From positions 310,001 through 374,000 of the forward strand of contig NZ_MTHD01000003.1 in assembly GCF_001956855.1 (NCBI RefSeq): DNA of 64,000 nt, written 5' to 3'. The notes beneath the pieces were generated by a model, which did not search any database, had not been told where the DNA came from, and saw nothing but the letters and a program-made list of their open reading frames with translations. This DNA is from Azonexus hydrophilus (GTDB lineage Bacteria; Pseudomonadota; Gammaproteobacteria; Burkholderiales; Rhodocyclaceae). The translations under genes and the position numbers were made by a program. Positions 20,475 to 28,750 of the stretch are shown here, one piece after another (within the stretch, counting starts at the first letter, position 1; every line of letters starts with the position of its first letter).

Positions 20475-21953
20475 ATGTTCGACAATTTCGTTATTCCTGA
20501 CTTCCTGCCCGCTGCGCCGGAGATTTTTCTGGCGACGATGGCCATGGCCATCTTGATGATCGACCTGTTCGTCAAGGACAACCGACGCACTGCGACCTTC
20601 GTGCTGACCCAGCTGACGCTGATCGGCTGTGCGGCGATCCAGATCTATACCAGCAGTGGCGAGATCACCTACACCTTCAGCAACATGTTCGTCGATGACA
20701 TGATGTCGGATCTGCTGAAGCTGTTCGTATACATGACGATGATTGTCGTCCTGTTCTACTCGCGTACCTATCTCCTCGACCGGCCGAACATGAACAAGGG
20801 TGAGTACTACGTGCTCGCACTGTTCGCGACCTTGGGCATGATGGTGATGATCTCGGCGAACAACTTCGTTACCATCTACGTCGGTCTCGAACTGCTGTCG
20901 CTGTCGCTGTACGCAATGGTCGCGATGAACCGCGACTCGCTGGCGTCGACCGAGGCCGCAATGAAGTATTTCGTACTCGGCGCGTTGGCATCCGGCATGC
21001 TGCTCTACGGCATGTCGATGATCTACGGTGCCACCGGCACGCTGGAAATCACCGAACTGGCCGAAACGTTGTACAACGGCGAGAGCAACAAGATGGTCCT
21101 GATCTTCGGACTGGTCTTCCTGGTCTCCGGTCTGGCGTTCAAGCTGGGTGTCGTGCCCTTCCACATGTGGATTCCGGACGTCTATCACGGCGCCCCGACG
21201 CCGGTGACGCTGCTCATTGGCTCCGCCCCGAAGCTGGCAGCCTTCGCCATCGTCATGCGCCTGCTGGTCAGCGGCCTGATCACGCTGGCCCAGGACTGGC
21301 AGGGCATGCTGATCATCCTGTCCGTGCTGTCGATGGCCATCGGCAACCTGGCTGCCATTGCCCAGACCAATCTCAAGCGCATGCTGGCTTACTCTGCAAT
21401 CTCCCATATGGGTTTCATGCTGCTTGGCATCGTCACCGGCGTGGTTGGCGGTGATGCCCGCTACGCGCTCAATGCCTACAGTTCCTCGATGTTCTACGTC
21501 ATCGCCTATGTGCTAATGACGACGGGCGCCTTCGGCATGATCCTGCTGATGTCGCGCGCCGGCTTCGAAGCCGAGAACCTCGATGATTACAAGGGCCTGA
21601 ACAAGCGCAGTCCGTGGTTTGCCGGCATCATGCTGATGATCATGTTCTCGATGGCCGGTGTGCCGTTCTTCATCGGTTTCTTCGCCAAGTTCTCGGTGCT
21701 GCAGGCCGTTGTTGCTGCTGATTACCTCTGGCTGGCAATCGTGGCGGTGCTGTTCTCGCTGATTGGCGCCTTCTACTATCTGCGCGTCGTCAAGCTGATG
21801 TATTTCGATGTACCGGAAGACGAGACGCCGATTTCGGCCAGCATGAACATGCGTATCCTGATCTCGGCCAACGGTCTGGCCGTTGCTGCGCTCGGTCTGT
21901 TTCCGCAGGTGATCATGTCGCTCTGCGCCTACGCCTTGCTGCGTTCGCTCTGA
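20475..21953 (+). CDS. nuoN: NADH-quinone oxidoreductase subunit N
   Basis: Third antiporter-like proton-pumping subunit and last gene of the nuo operon. The product has 492 residues. The conserved Glu is in [19 protein letters not shown], and Lys residues lie in [26 protein letters not shown] terminator hairpin starts 21 bases after the stop codon. Confidence 0.97.
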   Translation: MFDNFVIPDFLPAAPEIFLATMAMAILMIDLFVKDNRRTATFVLTQLTLIGCAAIQIYTSSGEITYTFSNMFVDDMMSDLLKLFVYMTMIVVLFYSRTYLLDRPNMNKGEYYVLALFATLGMMVMISANNFVTIYVGLELLSLSLYAMVAMNRDSLASTEAAMKYFVLGALASGMLLYGMSMIYGATGTLEITELAETLYNGESNKMVLIFGLVFLVSGLAFKLGVVPFHMWIPDVYHGAPTPVTLLIGSAPKLAAFAIVMRLLVSGLITLAQDWQGMLIILSVLSMAIGNLAAIAQTNLKRMLAYSAISHMGFMLLGIVTGVVGGDARYALNAYSSSMFYVIAYVLMTTGAFGMILLMSRAGFEAENLDDYKGLNKRSPWFAGIMLMIMFSMAGVPFFIGFFAKFSVLQAVVAADYLWLAIVAVLFSLIGAFYYLRVVKLMYFDVPEDETPISASMNMRILISANGLAVAALGLFPQVIMSLCAYALLRSL

Positions 21954-21974
21954 GGTCGGAACATCTTTGCCAGA

Positions 21975-22000
21975 AACGCCCCGCACTGTCGGGGCGTTTT
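21975..22000 (+). terminator. Intrinsic terminator of the nuo operon
   Basis: The stem AACGCCCCG (21975-21983), the loop CACTGT and the complement CGGGGCGTT (21990-21998) are followed by TT. The 9-bp stem is strong, but the T tract is short. Confidence 0.8.
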
Positions 22001-22018
22001 CATTTGAGGAGTGAGCGA

Positions 22019-22561
22019 ATGTCCCACGATGATCATCTGATCGAGTCCGAAATTACGTCCGAATCCGTATTCCAGGGGGTTCTGCTGAATGTCCGGAAGG
22101 ATCGTGTACGACTCCCTGATGGCAAGGAGTCGGTGCGGGAATACATCCTCCATCCCGGTGCGGTGGTCGTGCTGGCATTCCTGCCCAATGGCAATCTGCT
22201 TTTCGAACGGCAGTTCCGTTACCCGCTGCGTCAGGTCTTTCTCGAATTGCCGGCGGGGAAGATCGATGCCGGCGAGGCGCTGATCGATACGGCAAAGCGG
22301 GAATTGCGTGAGGAGACAGGTTATGTCGCCGATACCTGGGAGCATCTCGGGGTCATGCACCCATGCATTGGTTATTCCGACGAGCGGATAGAAATATTCC
22401 TTGCGCGCGACCTGCATGTGGCAGGTACGCAGGAGTTGGATCACAACGAATTCCTGGAACTGATCGAGATGTCACCGGAGGCAGCCCGACAGGCGGTATT
22501 CGATGGGCGCATCACCGATGCCAAGACGATTGCCGCATTGTTCTGGCTGAGCCGGGAATAA
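22019..22561 (+). CDS. Nudix hydrolase, ADP-ribose pyrophosphatase-like (NudF type)
   Basis: Likely hydrolyses ADP-ribose or a related nucleoside diphosphate sugar. The product has 180 residues. The full Nudix box runs over residues 80-102, from G80 through E86 to REL-REE-TGY, with all metal-binding glutamates present. The upstream text RQFRYPLRQVFLELPAG is typical of ADP-ribose pyrophosphatases. ATG 22019 is chosen because GAGGAG lies at 22006-22011; an in-frame TTG 15 bases upstream has no such site. It follows the nuo terminator closely, so it may depend on read-through. Confidence 0.88.
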   Translation: MSHDDHLIESEITSESVFQGVLLNVRKDRVRLPDGKESVREYILHPGAVVVLAFLPNGNLLFERQFRYPLRQVFLELPAGKIDAGEALIDTAKRELREETGYVADTWEHLGVMHPCIGYSDERIEIFLARDLHVAGTQELDHNEFLELIEMSPEAARQAVFDGRITDAKTIAALFWLSRE

Positions 22562-22564
22562 GCG

Positions 22565-22590
22565 CAAAAAAATCCCGCCGTGAGGCGGGA
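22565..22590 (-). terminator. Intrinsic terminator for the minus-strand signalling operon
   Basis: Read on the minus strand, TCCCGCC (22590-22584), the loop TCAC and the complement GGCGGGA are followed by a run of T (22572-22566). It closes the operon that ends with the 61-residue gene. On the plus strand it lacks a T tract, so Nudix transcripts may not stop efficiently here. Confidence 0.8.
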
Positions 22591-22601
22591 AGAGGAGGGG
22601 T

Positions 22602-22787
22602 TCAGTGTTCGTTGCGTTGTCGTTTGTGCAGCCAGCGACGGACGATGAAGATGGCGATGCCGGAAGCGAGCGCAATGGCCAGGGCATTGAAAAGCTCGGT
22701 GCGGCCCTCGGTCAGCCATTCAAAACCGGTCACGCCAAAGAATACGGCCAGGCTCTGGCTGATCGGAAGATCGTCCGGCAGGGACAT
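22602..22787 (-). CDS. 61-residue single-pass membrane protein, unknown
   Basis: I do not recognise a family. The 61 residues contain a hydrophobic N-terminal part (SLAVFFGVTGFEWL) and one clear membrane helix (about 34-52, ALAIALASGIAIFIVRRWL). A basic tail follows (RRWLHKRQRNEH). Its ATG overlaps the stop codon of the upstream 37-residue frame as TGATG, a layout typical of translational coupling. A terminator follows directly. It lies downstream of the rstB-like kinase on the same strand. A role as a small regulator of the kinase is only an inference from position. Confidence 0.55.
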   Translation of the reverse strand: MSLPDDLPISQSLAVFFGVTGFEWLTEGRTELFNALAIALASGIAIFIVRRWLHKRQRNEH

Positions 22788-22900
22788 CAGTGCCGGTTTC
22801 GAACGGGAATCGTTGCGAGGCGGGCTTGCGGCGCCGGCATCAGTTCCAGCAGGTAGGTGCGGGCGGCGGCCATGAATGCCTTGATATTCATTTCAATCAT
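22787..22900 (-). CDS. 37-residue leader-like mini-protein, unknown
   Basis: A very short frame starting MIEMNIKAFMAAARTYLLEL with a possible amphipathic helix and a Pro/Arg-containing tail. It is supported by an excellent ribosome binding site: AGGAG six bases before the ATG. Its stop codon overlaps the start of the 61-residue gene by one base. An in-frame ATG 36 bases further upstream would give a 49-residue version but has no good site. It may be a genuine peptide or a leader that couples translation of the next gene. Confidence 0.5.
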   Translation of the reverse strand: MIEMNIKAFMAAARTYLLELMPAPQARLATIPVRNRH

Positions 22901-23036
22901 TTTGTTCTCCTCTTCTCGGGCTTGTTGCGTTGTCATGACCCGAATTCTAGGGAGGAAGGCACAATCTGACTGTTGCGCAAGCGTGGCTCGCGGGTAACTG
23001 CGCTGCGCGGTTAAATGACGTTGTGTAACGTCAGAC
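22901..23036 (-). promoter_or_regulatory. Gap between rstB-like gene and mini-genes, with an 18-bp inverted repeat
   Basis: The perfect inverted repeat TGACGTTGTGTAACGTCA occupies 23016-23033, with 7-bp arms and a 4-base spacer, three bases after the kinase stop codon. On the minus strand it is followed by TTT, so it may be a weak terminator. Alternatively it may be an operator for the mini-genes. It contains GTTACA, which recalls the right half of the E. coli RstA box. No convincing -35/-10 pair was found in the rest. Confidence 0.5.
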
Positions 23037-24473
23037 TTACTGGTGCGCTTGCCAGCGCAGCGTGAAGCGTGCGCCACCCAGTGGCGAGCTGCCGGCAACT
23101 GCCGTACCGCCATGCAGTTCGAGAACTCGCCGGGCAATGGCCAGGCCCAGGCCGTAGCCACCGGTGGAGCGGTCGCGCGAGCGGTCGAGGCGGGTGAAGG
23201 CGGAGAACACGTGTTCGCGTTCGTCTTCGGGAATGCCGATACCGTCATCATCAACATGGATGGCAATCTGCTCGCCGAGCAGTTCGGCGCTCACCCTGAT
23301 CTCCTGGCTCGCGTATTTGAAGGCATTGCGCAACAGATTGCGCAGGGCGTAGGGCATGGCCTTCCGGTCGAGATCGACGCACAGGTTTTCCGGCAATTGA
23401 GTGGTGTCGACCGTGACATTGAGTTGTCGTCCGAGCAAGCGCACCGAATCGACTTCGTCGCTCAGCCAGTCGGCGAAGCGGACGCTGGAGAAATGGGCTT
23501 CCGGTGCTTCGCGCTCGAAGCGCGCGTAGGTCAGGCTGGTGTCGATCAACTGGTCGAGTTCATCGAGATCGGCTTCCATCATCGCCCACAGGCGTTGCCG
23601 TTCTGCCAGTTCGTCGGTTCCGGAGAGCATTTCCAGGGCAAAACGCATGCGCGCGATCGGCGTACGCAATTCATGGGAAATGCCGCAGGAGAGCTCGCGA
23701 TGAGTGGCCAGCAACTGGCGGACGCGCTCAGTCATGCTGTTCAGGGTATCGGCCAGAGGTGCGAACAACTGGGTGTGAACCGCAGGTGTGGGGGCGTCGA
23801 AATTGCCATCACCCAGGTCGCGGGCGGTTTGCCGCAGCGTCTCCAGGTCGCGCCATACCGGCCGAACCCAGAACCACAGGGCGATGGCGAAAATGACGCC
23901 GATCAGGCTCCAGGTGAGCAGGCGCAGGCGCAGGTCGAGCGGCAGGCGCTCCTTGTGTTCGTCGGGATTGCGGCTGGCCGACAGTGGCCCGACCACGAGC
24001 ACCTTGCTGCTGGTTCCCAGACGGCTGTACATCACGTCATGGTCGTGGGCGATGGCGATATCGCCGGCGTCGAGTTTCTCGACCTGGGCACTGGTCAGCC
24101 GGGTGTCCAGCGAGCGGCGTTCGACGATGCCCAGCTTGTAATAGAACTTGCCGTCGATTTCCTTGATCTTGCTTTCCCACTGGCGACGCGGGTAGCGGAA
24201 AAGTTCATCTTCAATCAGCGTGATCGTGCCGCGCATGAAGCGGCGTGCGTAATCGTCGGTGATGCCCTGCTGGGCCGTCGAGATGATGAAGTCGGCAATG
24301 AAGGCGATGGCGACGAAGGAGCCCATCGCCAGCAGGTAGAAATTGAAGAACAGCTTGGACAGGCTGTAGCGGCCACCGCGCCAGCGCGGTAGCGAGACGC
24401 GGAAAAAAGAGCGGGCGAGTCCCTGGTTGGCTGGCTTTCCAGCTTTATCCGCGGCCGGATCAGTTCCAGTCAT
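23037..24473 (-). CDS. rstB: Sensor histidine kinase, RstB-like
   Basis: Membrane sensor kinase, 478 residues. Order: cytoplasmic N-terminal tail, membrane helix 1 (about 41-64), periplasmic domain of some 120 residues, helix 2 (about 186-203), HAMP linker, then the kinase. The phospho-accepting His267 lies in GISHELRTPIARMRF. N, G1 and G2 boxes are visible (NLLRNAFKYA, DDGIGIP, GGYGLGLAIARRV). The assignment to RstB rests on the paired RstA-like regulator and on the domain layout. The start overlaps the end of the regulator gene by 14 bases, so the two are cotranscribed. The sensed signal is unknown. Confidence 0.82.
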   Translation of the reverse strand: MTGTDPAADKAGKPANQGLARSFFRVSLPRWRGGRYSLSKLFFNFYLLAMGSFVAIAFIADFIISTAQQGITDDYARRFMRGTITLIEDELFRYPRRQWESKIKEIDGKFYYKLGIVERRSLDTRLTSAQVEKLDAGDIAIAHDHDVMYSRLGTSSKVLVVGPLSASRNPDEHKERLPLDLRLRLLTWSLIGVIFAIALWFWVRPVWRDLETLRQTARDLGDGNFDAPTPAVHTQLFAPLADTLNSMTERVRQLLATHRELSCGISHELRTPIARMRFALEMLSGTDELAERQRLWAMMEADLDELDQLIDTSLTYARFEREAPEAHFSSVRFADWLSDEVDSVRLLGRQLNVTVDTTQLPENLCVDLDRKAMPYALRNLLRNAFKYASQEIRVSAELLGEQIAIHVDDDGIGIPEDEREHVFSAFTRLDRSRDRSTGGYGLGLAIARRVLELHGGTAVAGSSPLGGARFTLRWQAHQ

Positions 24474-25164
24474 GCTTGCTGAACAGGTAGCCCTTGCCGC
24501 GTACCGTCTTGATCCGGGTGGGGTTTTCCGGATCGTCGTTCAGTTTCTTGCGCAGTCGGGAGATACGGGCATCGATCGAGCGATCCAGACCGTCGAAGCC
24601 GATACCACGCAGTTCCTGCAGCAGATCGTCGCGTGACAGGACATTGCCGGCATGCGAGGCAAGCAGCCATAGCAGGTCGAATTCGGCAGTGGTCAGGTCG
24701 ATCGGCTGCGTGTTCAGCGTTGCCGTGCGCGTGGATTGGCTGATGCGGAACTGTCCGAAAGTCTGTGATTCACTGTCGCCGGATTCGTTTTCGCCTGGCG
24801 CCGGCAGTCTTCTGAGCAGTGCCTTGATGCGGGCAAGCAGGACGCGTGGCTGAACCGGTTTGGCGATGTAGTCGTCGGCGCCGAGTTCGAGCCCGAGAAT
24901 CTGGTCGAAGTCCTCGTCACGGGCCGTCAGCATCAGGATCACGCCGCGGTATTGCTGGCGAACTGCCCGGCAGACTTCGAAACCGTCCTTGCCCGGCAGC
25001 ATCACGTCGAGGATCACCAGGTCGGGCTGTTCCGTCAGGATGCGGGCTTCCGCGGCGTCGCCGCGCGGCTCGATGCTGACGCTCAGGTCATTGCGGGTGA
25101 GGTATTCGGCCGTCAGTTCGGCCAGGCGTTCGTCGTCTTCGACAAGCAGGATGCGCGTAGTCAT
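24460..25164 (-). CDS. rstA: OmpR-family response regulator, RstA-like
   Basis: DNA-binding response regulator of 234 residues. The receiver domain has the acidic pair at residues 10-11, the phospho-acceptor Asp53 in LVILDVMLPGKDGF and the switch Lys in YIAKPVQP. A winged-helix DNA-binding domain follows. Its text RGIGFDGLDRSIDARISRLRKKL and the ending TVRGKGYLFSKHDW closely resemble my memory of E. coli RstA, which supports the name. It sits nine bases after the 73-residue gene and overlaps the kinase gene. Confidence 0.85.
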   Translation of the reverse strand: MTTRILLVEDDERLAELTAEYLTRNDLSVSIEPRGDAAEARILTEQPDLVILDVMLPGKDGFEVCRAVRQQYRGVILMLTARDEDFDQILGLELGADDYIAKPVQPRVLLARIKALLRRLPAPGENESGDSESQTFGQFRISQSTRTATLNTQPIDLTTAEFDLLWLLASHAGNVLSRDDLLQELRGIGFDGLDRSIDARISRLRKKLNDDPENPTRIKTVRGKGYLFSKHDWN

Positions 25165-25173
25165 CCGTGCAGT

Positions 25174-25395
25174 TTAGCGAGCCAGGCGACGGCGGTCCAG
25201 TGCCGCCTGCGACTCGCAGCTGACAATCAGCGCATTGCCGTCGGGCAGCGCGATGACCAGTGTTTCCTCGCGGCCGGCGAGGCAGCGGTAGATGTGGCTG
25301 CCATCACTCGCTTCAGCCGAGAGAATTTCGTGCTGGCCGAGGTAGACCGCAAGATTCTTGCGGTCGACGTGCTCGTAATGGAGTTTTTTCTTCAT
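25174..25395 (-). CDS. 73-residue hypothetical protein
   Basis: I do not recognise a family. The product is soluble, basic at both ends, and has no signal peptide or membrane segment. It reads as a small beta-rich domain (IYRCLAGREETLVIALPDGNALIVSCES). Its ATG overlaps the stop codon of the upstream GGDEF-EAL gene by 4 bases and it ends 9 bases before rstA. It is thus embedded in the signalling operon. Part of its coding region (25345-25365) is a perfect 10-bp-arm palindrome containing TCTTGCGGTC, similar to half of the dispersed repeat. Confidence 0.6.
   Translation of the reverse strand: MKKKLHYEHVDRKNLAVYLGQHEILSAEASDGSHIYRCLAGREETLVIALPDGNALIVSCESQAALDRRRLAR
25345..25365. repeat. Perfect palindrome with arms GACCGCAAGA
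   Basis: The arms GACCGCAAGA (25345-25354) and TCTTGCGGTC (25356-25365) flank a single base. The right half continues as TTCTTGCGGTCGAC, matching the left-centre part of dispersed repeat copies A and D. Confidence 0.6.
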
Positions 25396-27536
25396 GTGTC
25401 GGCGAGGTCGGCCAGTGACCGCCCCTGCTTCAGCATCAGTGTGAATTCCTCGACCGGCACCGGCCGGCTGAAGAAGTAGCCCTGCAATTCATCGCAGCCG
25501 AATTCTCGCAGCAGATCGAGTTGTGCCGCGCACTCGACGCCTTCGGCGATGACCTTGATCCCCAGTTTGTGCGCCATCGCAATGACTGCATGGGCAATGG
25601 CCGAATCGTCGTTGTCGTGGTGGATGTCGCGGACGAAACTGCGGTCGATCTTCAGGGTGTCGATCGGGAAGCGCTTGAGGTAGGAGAGACTGGAGTAGCC
25701 GGTACCAAAGTCGTCGAGCGAAATGGTGGCGCCCAGCGTCTTCAACTCACGCAGGGTGTCGAGCGTATTCTCGACATCGTGCATGACCATGCTTTCGGTC
25801 AGTTCGAAGGCCAGCAGGTGGCCGTCCACGGCCATTTCGTCGAGTACTTCGCGGATGGTTGCGGACAGGTCGTCCTGGCGGAACTGGCGGGCAGACAGGT
25901 TGAGGGATATCTTCACCGGCGGCAGGCCGAGGGCTTGCCAGGCCTTGATGTCAGCACATGTCTGGCGAAGGACCAGTTGTCCGAGAGGAATGATCAGGCC
26001 GGTATCTTCAGCCAGCGGAATGAACTCGCTCGGCTGGATCATGCCGATGCGCGGATGTTGCCAGCGTACCAGTGCTTCGGCGCCGACTATCCGGCCGGTC
26101 GTGAAATCAACCAGCGGTTGGTAATAGACCAGCAGTTCATCGCGTTCGAGCGCGCGTCGGAGATTCCCTTCCATGTCCAGTCGGTCGATGGCCATGTGGG
26201 TCATTTCCGGCGTATAGAAGCGATAGTTATTGCGGCCATGCTCCTTGACCCGGTACATCGCCACATCGGCGTTGCGCAGCAGGATTTCACCGTGGTCGCC
26301 GTCGCGGGGGTAAAGTGCAGCACCGACCGAGGCGGTGACGAATATTTCCTTGCCCTCCATGATGAAAGGCTGGTTCAGCGAGCGCAGGATCTTGCCGGCA
26401 ACAATCGACAGGTCATCGGCGGATTGCAGGCGACCAATGACCACGACAAACTCATCGCCCCCCAGGCGGGCGACCGTATCGGTATCGCGCACGCTCTGGT
26501 TCAGACGCTGGGCAACAGATTTGAGCAGTTCGTTGGCTGGCGAATGGCCAAACCCGTCATTGATCAGCTTGAAGCGGTCGAGGTCGAGCAGCAGCACGCC
26601 GACCAGCAGGCTGTCGGCACGTGCCTGGGCGAGCGCCTGGGTGATGCGGTCATTGAGCAGGTTCCGGTTGGCCAGTCCGGTCAAGGCGTCGTGGTTGGCC
26701 TGGAATTCGAGTTGCTGTTCGTAGCTGATGCGTTCGCTGACATCGTTCAGGATGCTGACGAAATGCGTGGTCATGCTGCCGCCTTCGTCACGTACTGGGG
26801 CAATGAACAGTTCGTTCCAGAACAGTGAGCCGTCCTTGCGGTAGTTACGCAGGACGGCGTGCGCTTCACGGCGCATGCGCAAGGCCTCGCGGATCGAGCC
26901 CAGGCCGCGCTGATTGAGGTCGTCGCGGACGAGAAAGCGCCCGCTCATGCCGATGACCTCGTCGGCTGAATAGCCGGTGATCCGTTCGAAGGCCGGATTG
27001 ACGTATACGATGGGATGATCAAGTTGCGTGGATGAGGTGATCATGACCCCGTTCAGACTTGATTCGAGTGCCCGGGAGAGCTGACGCAGGCGGGATTCGA
27101 GGTGTCCGTTGGCGACGGCATGGCGCAAATGGTTCAGCGTCTCGCCGATGTTTTTCGCGATGATGCCGAGAGCGACCCGTTCATCGGCGGTAAAATCTTT
27201 CGCGCGCGTCTCGATGCGCAATTCGCCAACGGAGTGGTCGCCATCTCCGAGCGGCAAATTCAAGGTCACGCCTGGAGTTGTTCGGTTTTTGCCTTTGGCT
27301 GCCGGTTGACCGCAGGCGGGATGCGCCGCTACCTGCTGCAGTGGCTGCATTGGCTGGTCTTCTGCACGCGTTGGTAAATTGATGCAGGCACGCTGGTAGC
27401 CGCCGGTTTCGACCAGCGTCTGGCATTGTTGCTGCAACATTGTCGCTTCGTCGCCGGCATGCCGGCGCAGGTGGCTGCAGGCCTCAAGCAGGGCGAGCAG
27501 GCGCGCAGTATCCGGTTGGTTGGATGGGGTGGGCAA
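25392..27536 (-). CDS. PAS-GGDEF-EAL cyclic-di-GMP signalling protein
   Basis: Likely makes or breaks cyclic di-GMP in response to an unknown signal. With the chosen start it has 714 residues. A GAF-like region (about 15-137) is followed by a PAS domain (about 150-270) and a diguanylate cyclase domain with intact GGDEF at 359-363. A phosphodiesterase domain follows with EAL at 487-489 and the later DDFGTGYSSLSYL motif. Both catalytic signatures look complete. The start is taken as TTG 27536, which has GGAG 7-11 bases upstream. No ATG nearby has a comparable site, so this choice is uncertain. There is no membrane segment. A degenerate copy of the dispersed repeat lies in the GAF-like part. Confidence 0.88.
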   Translation of the reverse strand: MPTPSNQPDTARLLALLEACSHLRRHAGDEATMLQQQCQTLVETGGYQRACINLPTRAEDQPMQPLQQVAAHPACGQPAAKGKNRTTPGVTLNLPLGDGDHSVGELRIETRAKDFTADERVALGIIAKNIGETLNHLRHAVANGHLESRLRQLSRALESSLNGVMITSSTQLDHPIVYVNPAFERITGYSADEVIGMSGRFLVRDDLNQRGLGSIREALRMRREAHAVLRNYRKDGSLFWNELFIAPVRDEGGSMTTHFVSILNDVSERISYEQQLEFQANHDALTGLANRNLLNDRITQALAQARADSLLVGVLLLDLDRFKLINDGFGHSPANELLKSVAQRLNQSVRDTDTVARLGGDEFVVVIGRLQSADDLSIVAGKILRSLNQPFIMEGKEIFVTASVGAALYPRDGDHGEILLRNADVAMYRVKEHGRNNYRFYTPEMTHMAIDRLDMEGNLRRALERDELLVYYQPLVDFTTGRIVGAEALVRWQHPRIGMIQPSEFIPLAEDTGLIIPLGQLVLRQTCADIKAWQALGLPPVKISLNLSARQFRQDDLSATIREVLDEMAVDGHLLAFELTESMVMHDVENTLDTLRELKTLGATISLDDFGTGYSSLSYLKRFPIDTLKIDRSFVRDIHHDNDDSAIAHAVIAMAHKLGIKVIAEGVECAAQLDLLREFGCDELQGYFFSRPVPVEEFTLMLKQGRSLADLADT
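27284..27331. repeat. Dispersed palindromic element, degenerate copy E (inside GGDEF-EAL gene)
   Basis: The left flank GGTTTTTGCCTTTGGCTG (27284-27301) has the same 18-base length and start as copies C and D. The core reads CCGGTTGACCGC (27302-27313), two changes from the palindrome. The coding frame across it differs from that in copies A and D. Confidence 0.5.
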
Positions 27537-27661
27537 AACTCGTCTCCGCAATATTATTTGCCGTCTCGCGGCTTTTTGTGACATTTTGCCGGGTAGTGTC
27601 GAGGTTTTGCAAGGAATTTGTGAGATGTTTAGTCGTGTTGTTAATTTTGGAGGTTTTTTTG

Positions 27662-28180
27662 ATGTCCGCGTTCCTGTCCGCGTGTATTTCGCGTTATCCG
27701 ATTCGGGCCTGGTTTGCCGCACTTGGGGTGGGTTGTCTGGGGGTTGCCGTTGCCGGCATGCAGCTTCAGCATTTGCTTAGTCTTGCCCCCTGTCCCTATT
27801 GCATTTTCCAGCGTTTGCTCTACATGGTCATCGGTACCTTGGCGCTGCTTGGTTTCCTGTTGCCGGTGGCCGGGCCGTTCTGGGCCGTGGCAATCATCGT
27901 CCTCGCGCTGCTTGGTGCAGGCGTGGCGGGTTTTCAAACTTGGATGCAGGCCTATCCGGATCTGGCGCCGGAGTGCAGTTTCACCGATCCCAACCTGATC
28001 GAGCGCCTGGTTGACCTGCTCGGCATGCAGTGGCCTTCGCTGTTCTTGGCGACGGGATTCTGCACGAGCAAGGAGTGGATATTTCTCGGCCTGTCGATGG
28101 CCAACTGGTCGTTTCTGGTGTTTTCAGGGGTCGTGATTTACTGCGTGTTGCTGCTGCAGGTGAAGCGCTTGCCTGAGTGA
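27662..28180 (+). CDS. dsbB: Disulfide bond formation protein DsbB
   Basis: Inner-membrane protein that reoxidises DsbA and passes electrons to quinone. The product has 172 residues with four hydrophobic helices. The first redox pair is the CPYC motif in LAPCPYCIFQRLLY. The second pair is formed by the Cys in APECSFTD and in ATGFCTSKEW. ATG 27662 is chosen because GGAGG lies at 27649-27653. Upstream is a 125-bp divergent gap to the GGDEF-EAL gene. Confidence 0.95.
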   Translation: MSAFLSACISRYPIRAWFAALGVGCLGVAVAGMQLQHLLSLAPCPYCIFQRLLYMVIGTLALLGFLLPVAGPFWAVAIIVLALLGAGVAGFQTWMQAYPDLAPECSFTDPNLIERLVDLLGMQWPSLFLATGFCTSKEWIFLGLSMANWSFLVFSGVVIYCVLLLQVKRLPE

Positions 28181-28206
28181 CGCGGTAATCCGGATGCCAG
28201 AAAAAC

Positions 28207-28232
28207 AAAACCCGCCGAAAGGCGGGGTTTTG
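28207..28232. terminator. Bidirectional terminator between dsbB and rpmG
   Basis: The stem CCCGCC (28211-28216), the loop GAAA and the complement GGCGGG (28221-28226) have four A on the left and four T on the right. It can serve both convergent genes. Confidence 0.8.
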
Positions 28233-28250
28233 TCGCAAGGAAAAAGCTGA

Positions 28251-28421
28251 TTACTTCAGCTTCACTTCCTTGTAGGCCACATGCTTGCGGGCCTTCGGGT
28301 CGTACTTCATGAATTCCAGCTTCTCAGGCGTCGTGCGCTTGTTCTTGGAAGTGGTATAGAAGTGACCGGTACCCGCAGTGGATTCCAGCTTGATCTTTTC
28401 GCGACCGCCTTTGCTAGCCAT
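28251..28421 (-). CDS. rpmG: 50S ribosomal protein L33
   Basis: Large-subunit ribosomal protein of 56 residues beginning [20 protein letters not shown] and containing [10 protein letters not shown] and [10 protein letters not shown]. It has no zinc-binding Cys pairs, so it is the Cys-free form. It follows rpmB by 17 bases, as in most proteobacteria. Confidence 0.97.
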   Translation of the reverse strand: MASKGGREKIKLESTAGTGHFYTTSKNKRTTPEKLEFMKYDPKARKHVAYKEVKLK

Positions 28422-28438
28422 TTTTCAGTTCCTCTTGA

Positions 28439-28672
28439 TTAGATTTCGCCGCGGGCACGCAGATCGGTCAGAATGGCATCGATGCCCTTCTTGTCGATCA
28501 GGCGCAGGCCGGCGTTGGAAACGCGCAGACGGACGAAGCGGTTTTCGCTTTCAACCCAGAAGCGGCGATACTGCAGATTCGGCAGGAAGCGGCGCTTCGT
28601 TTTGTTATTGGCGTGGGAAACGTTGTTCCCAACCATCGGGCCTTTACCCGTTACTTGGCAGACTCGCGCCAT
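28439..28672 (-). CDS. rpmB: 50S ribosomal protein L28
   Basis: Large-subunit ribosomal protein of 77 residues beginning [29 protein letters not shown], the family signature. The rest ([22 protein letters not shown]) is also typical. It is transcribed with rpmG, and radC lies upstream on the same strand. Confidence 0.97.
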   Translation of the reverse strand: MARVCQVTGKGPMVGNNVSHANNKTKRRFLPNLQYRRFWVESENRFVRLRVSNAGLRLIDKKGIDAILTDLRARGEI

Positions 28673-28750
28673 GATGGTGCTCCAGAATTGGCTAGAAGAA
28701 AGCCCGCGATTTTATCCGGAAGGCCTTCATTGATCAAGTGTTTTTTATCG

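Noticed and set aside
27662..28180. dsbB as part of a Sox thiol system (SoxV/SoxW)
   Set aside because: It has the ordinary DsbB layout with two Cys pairs and lies apart from the sox genes.
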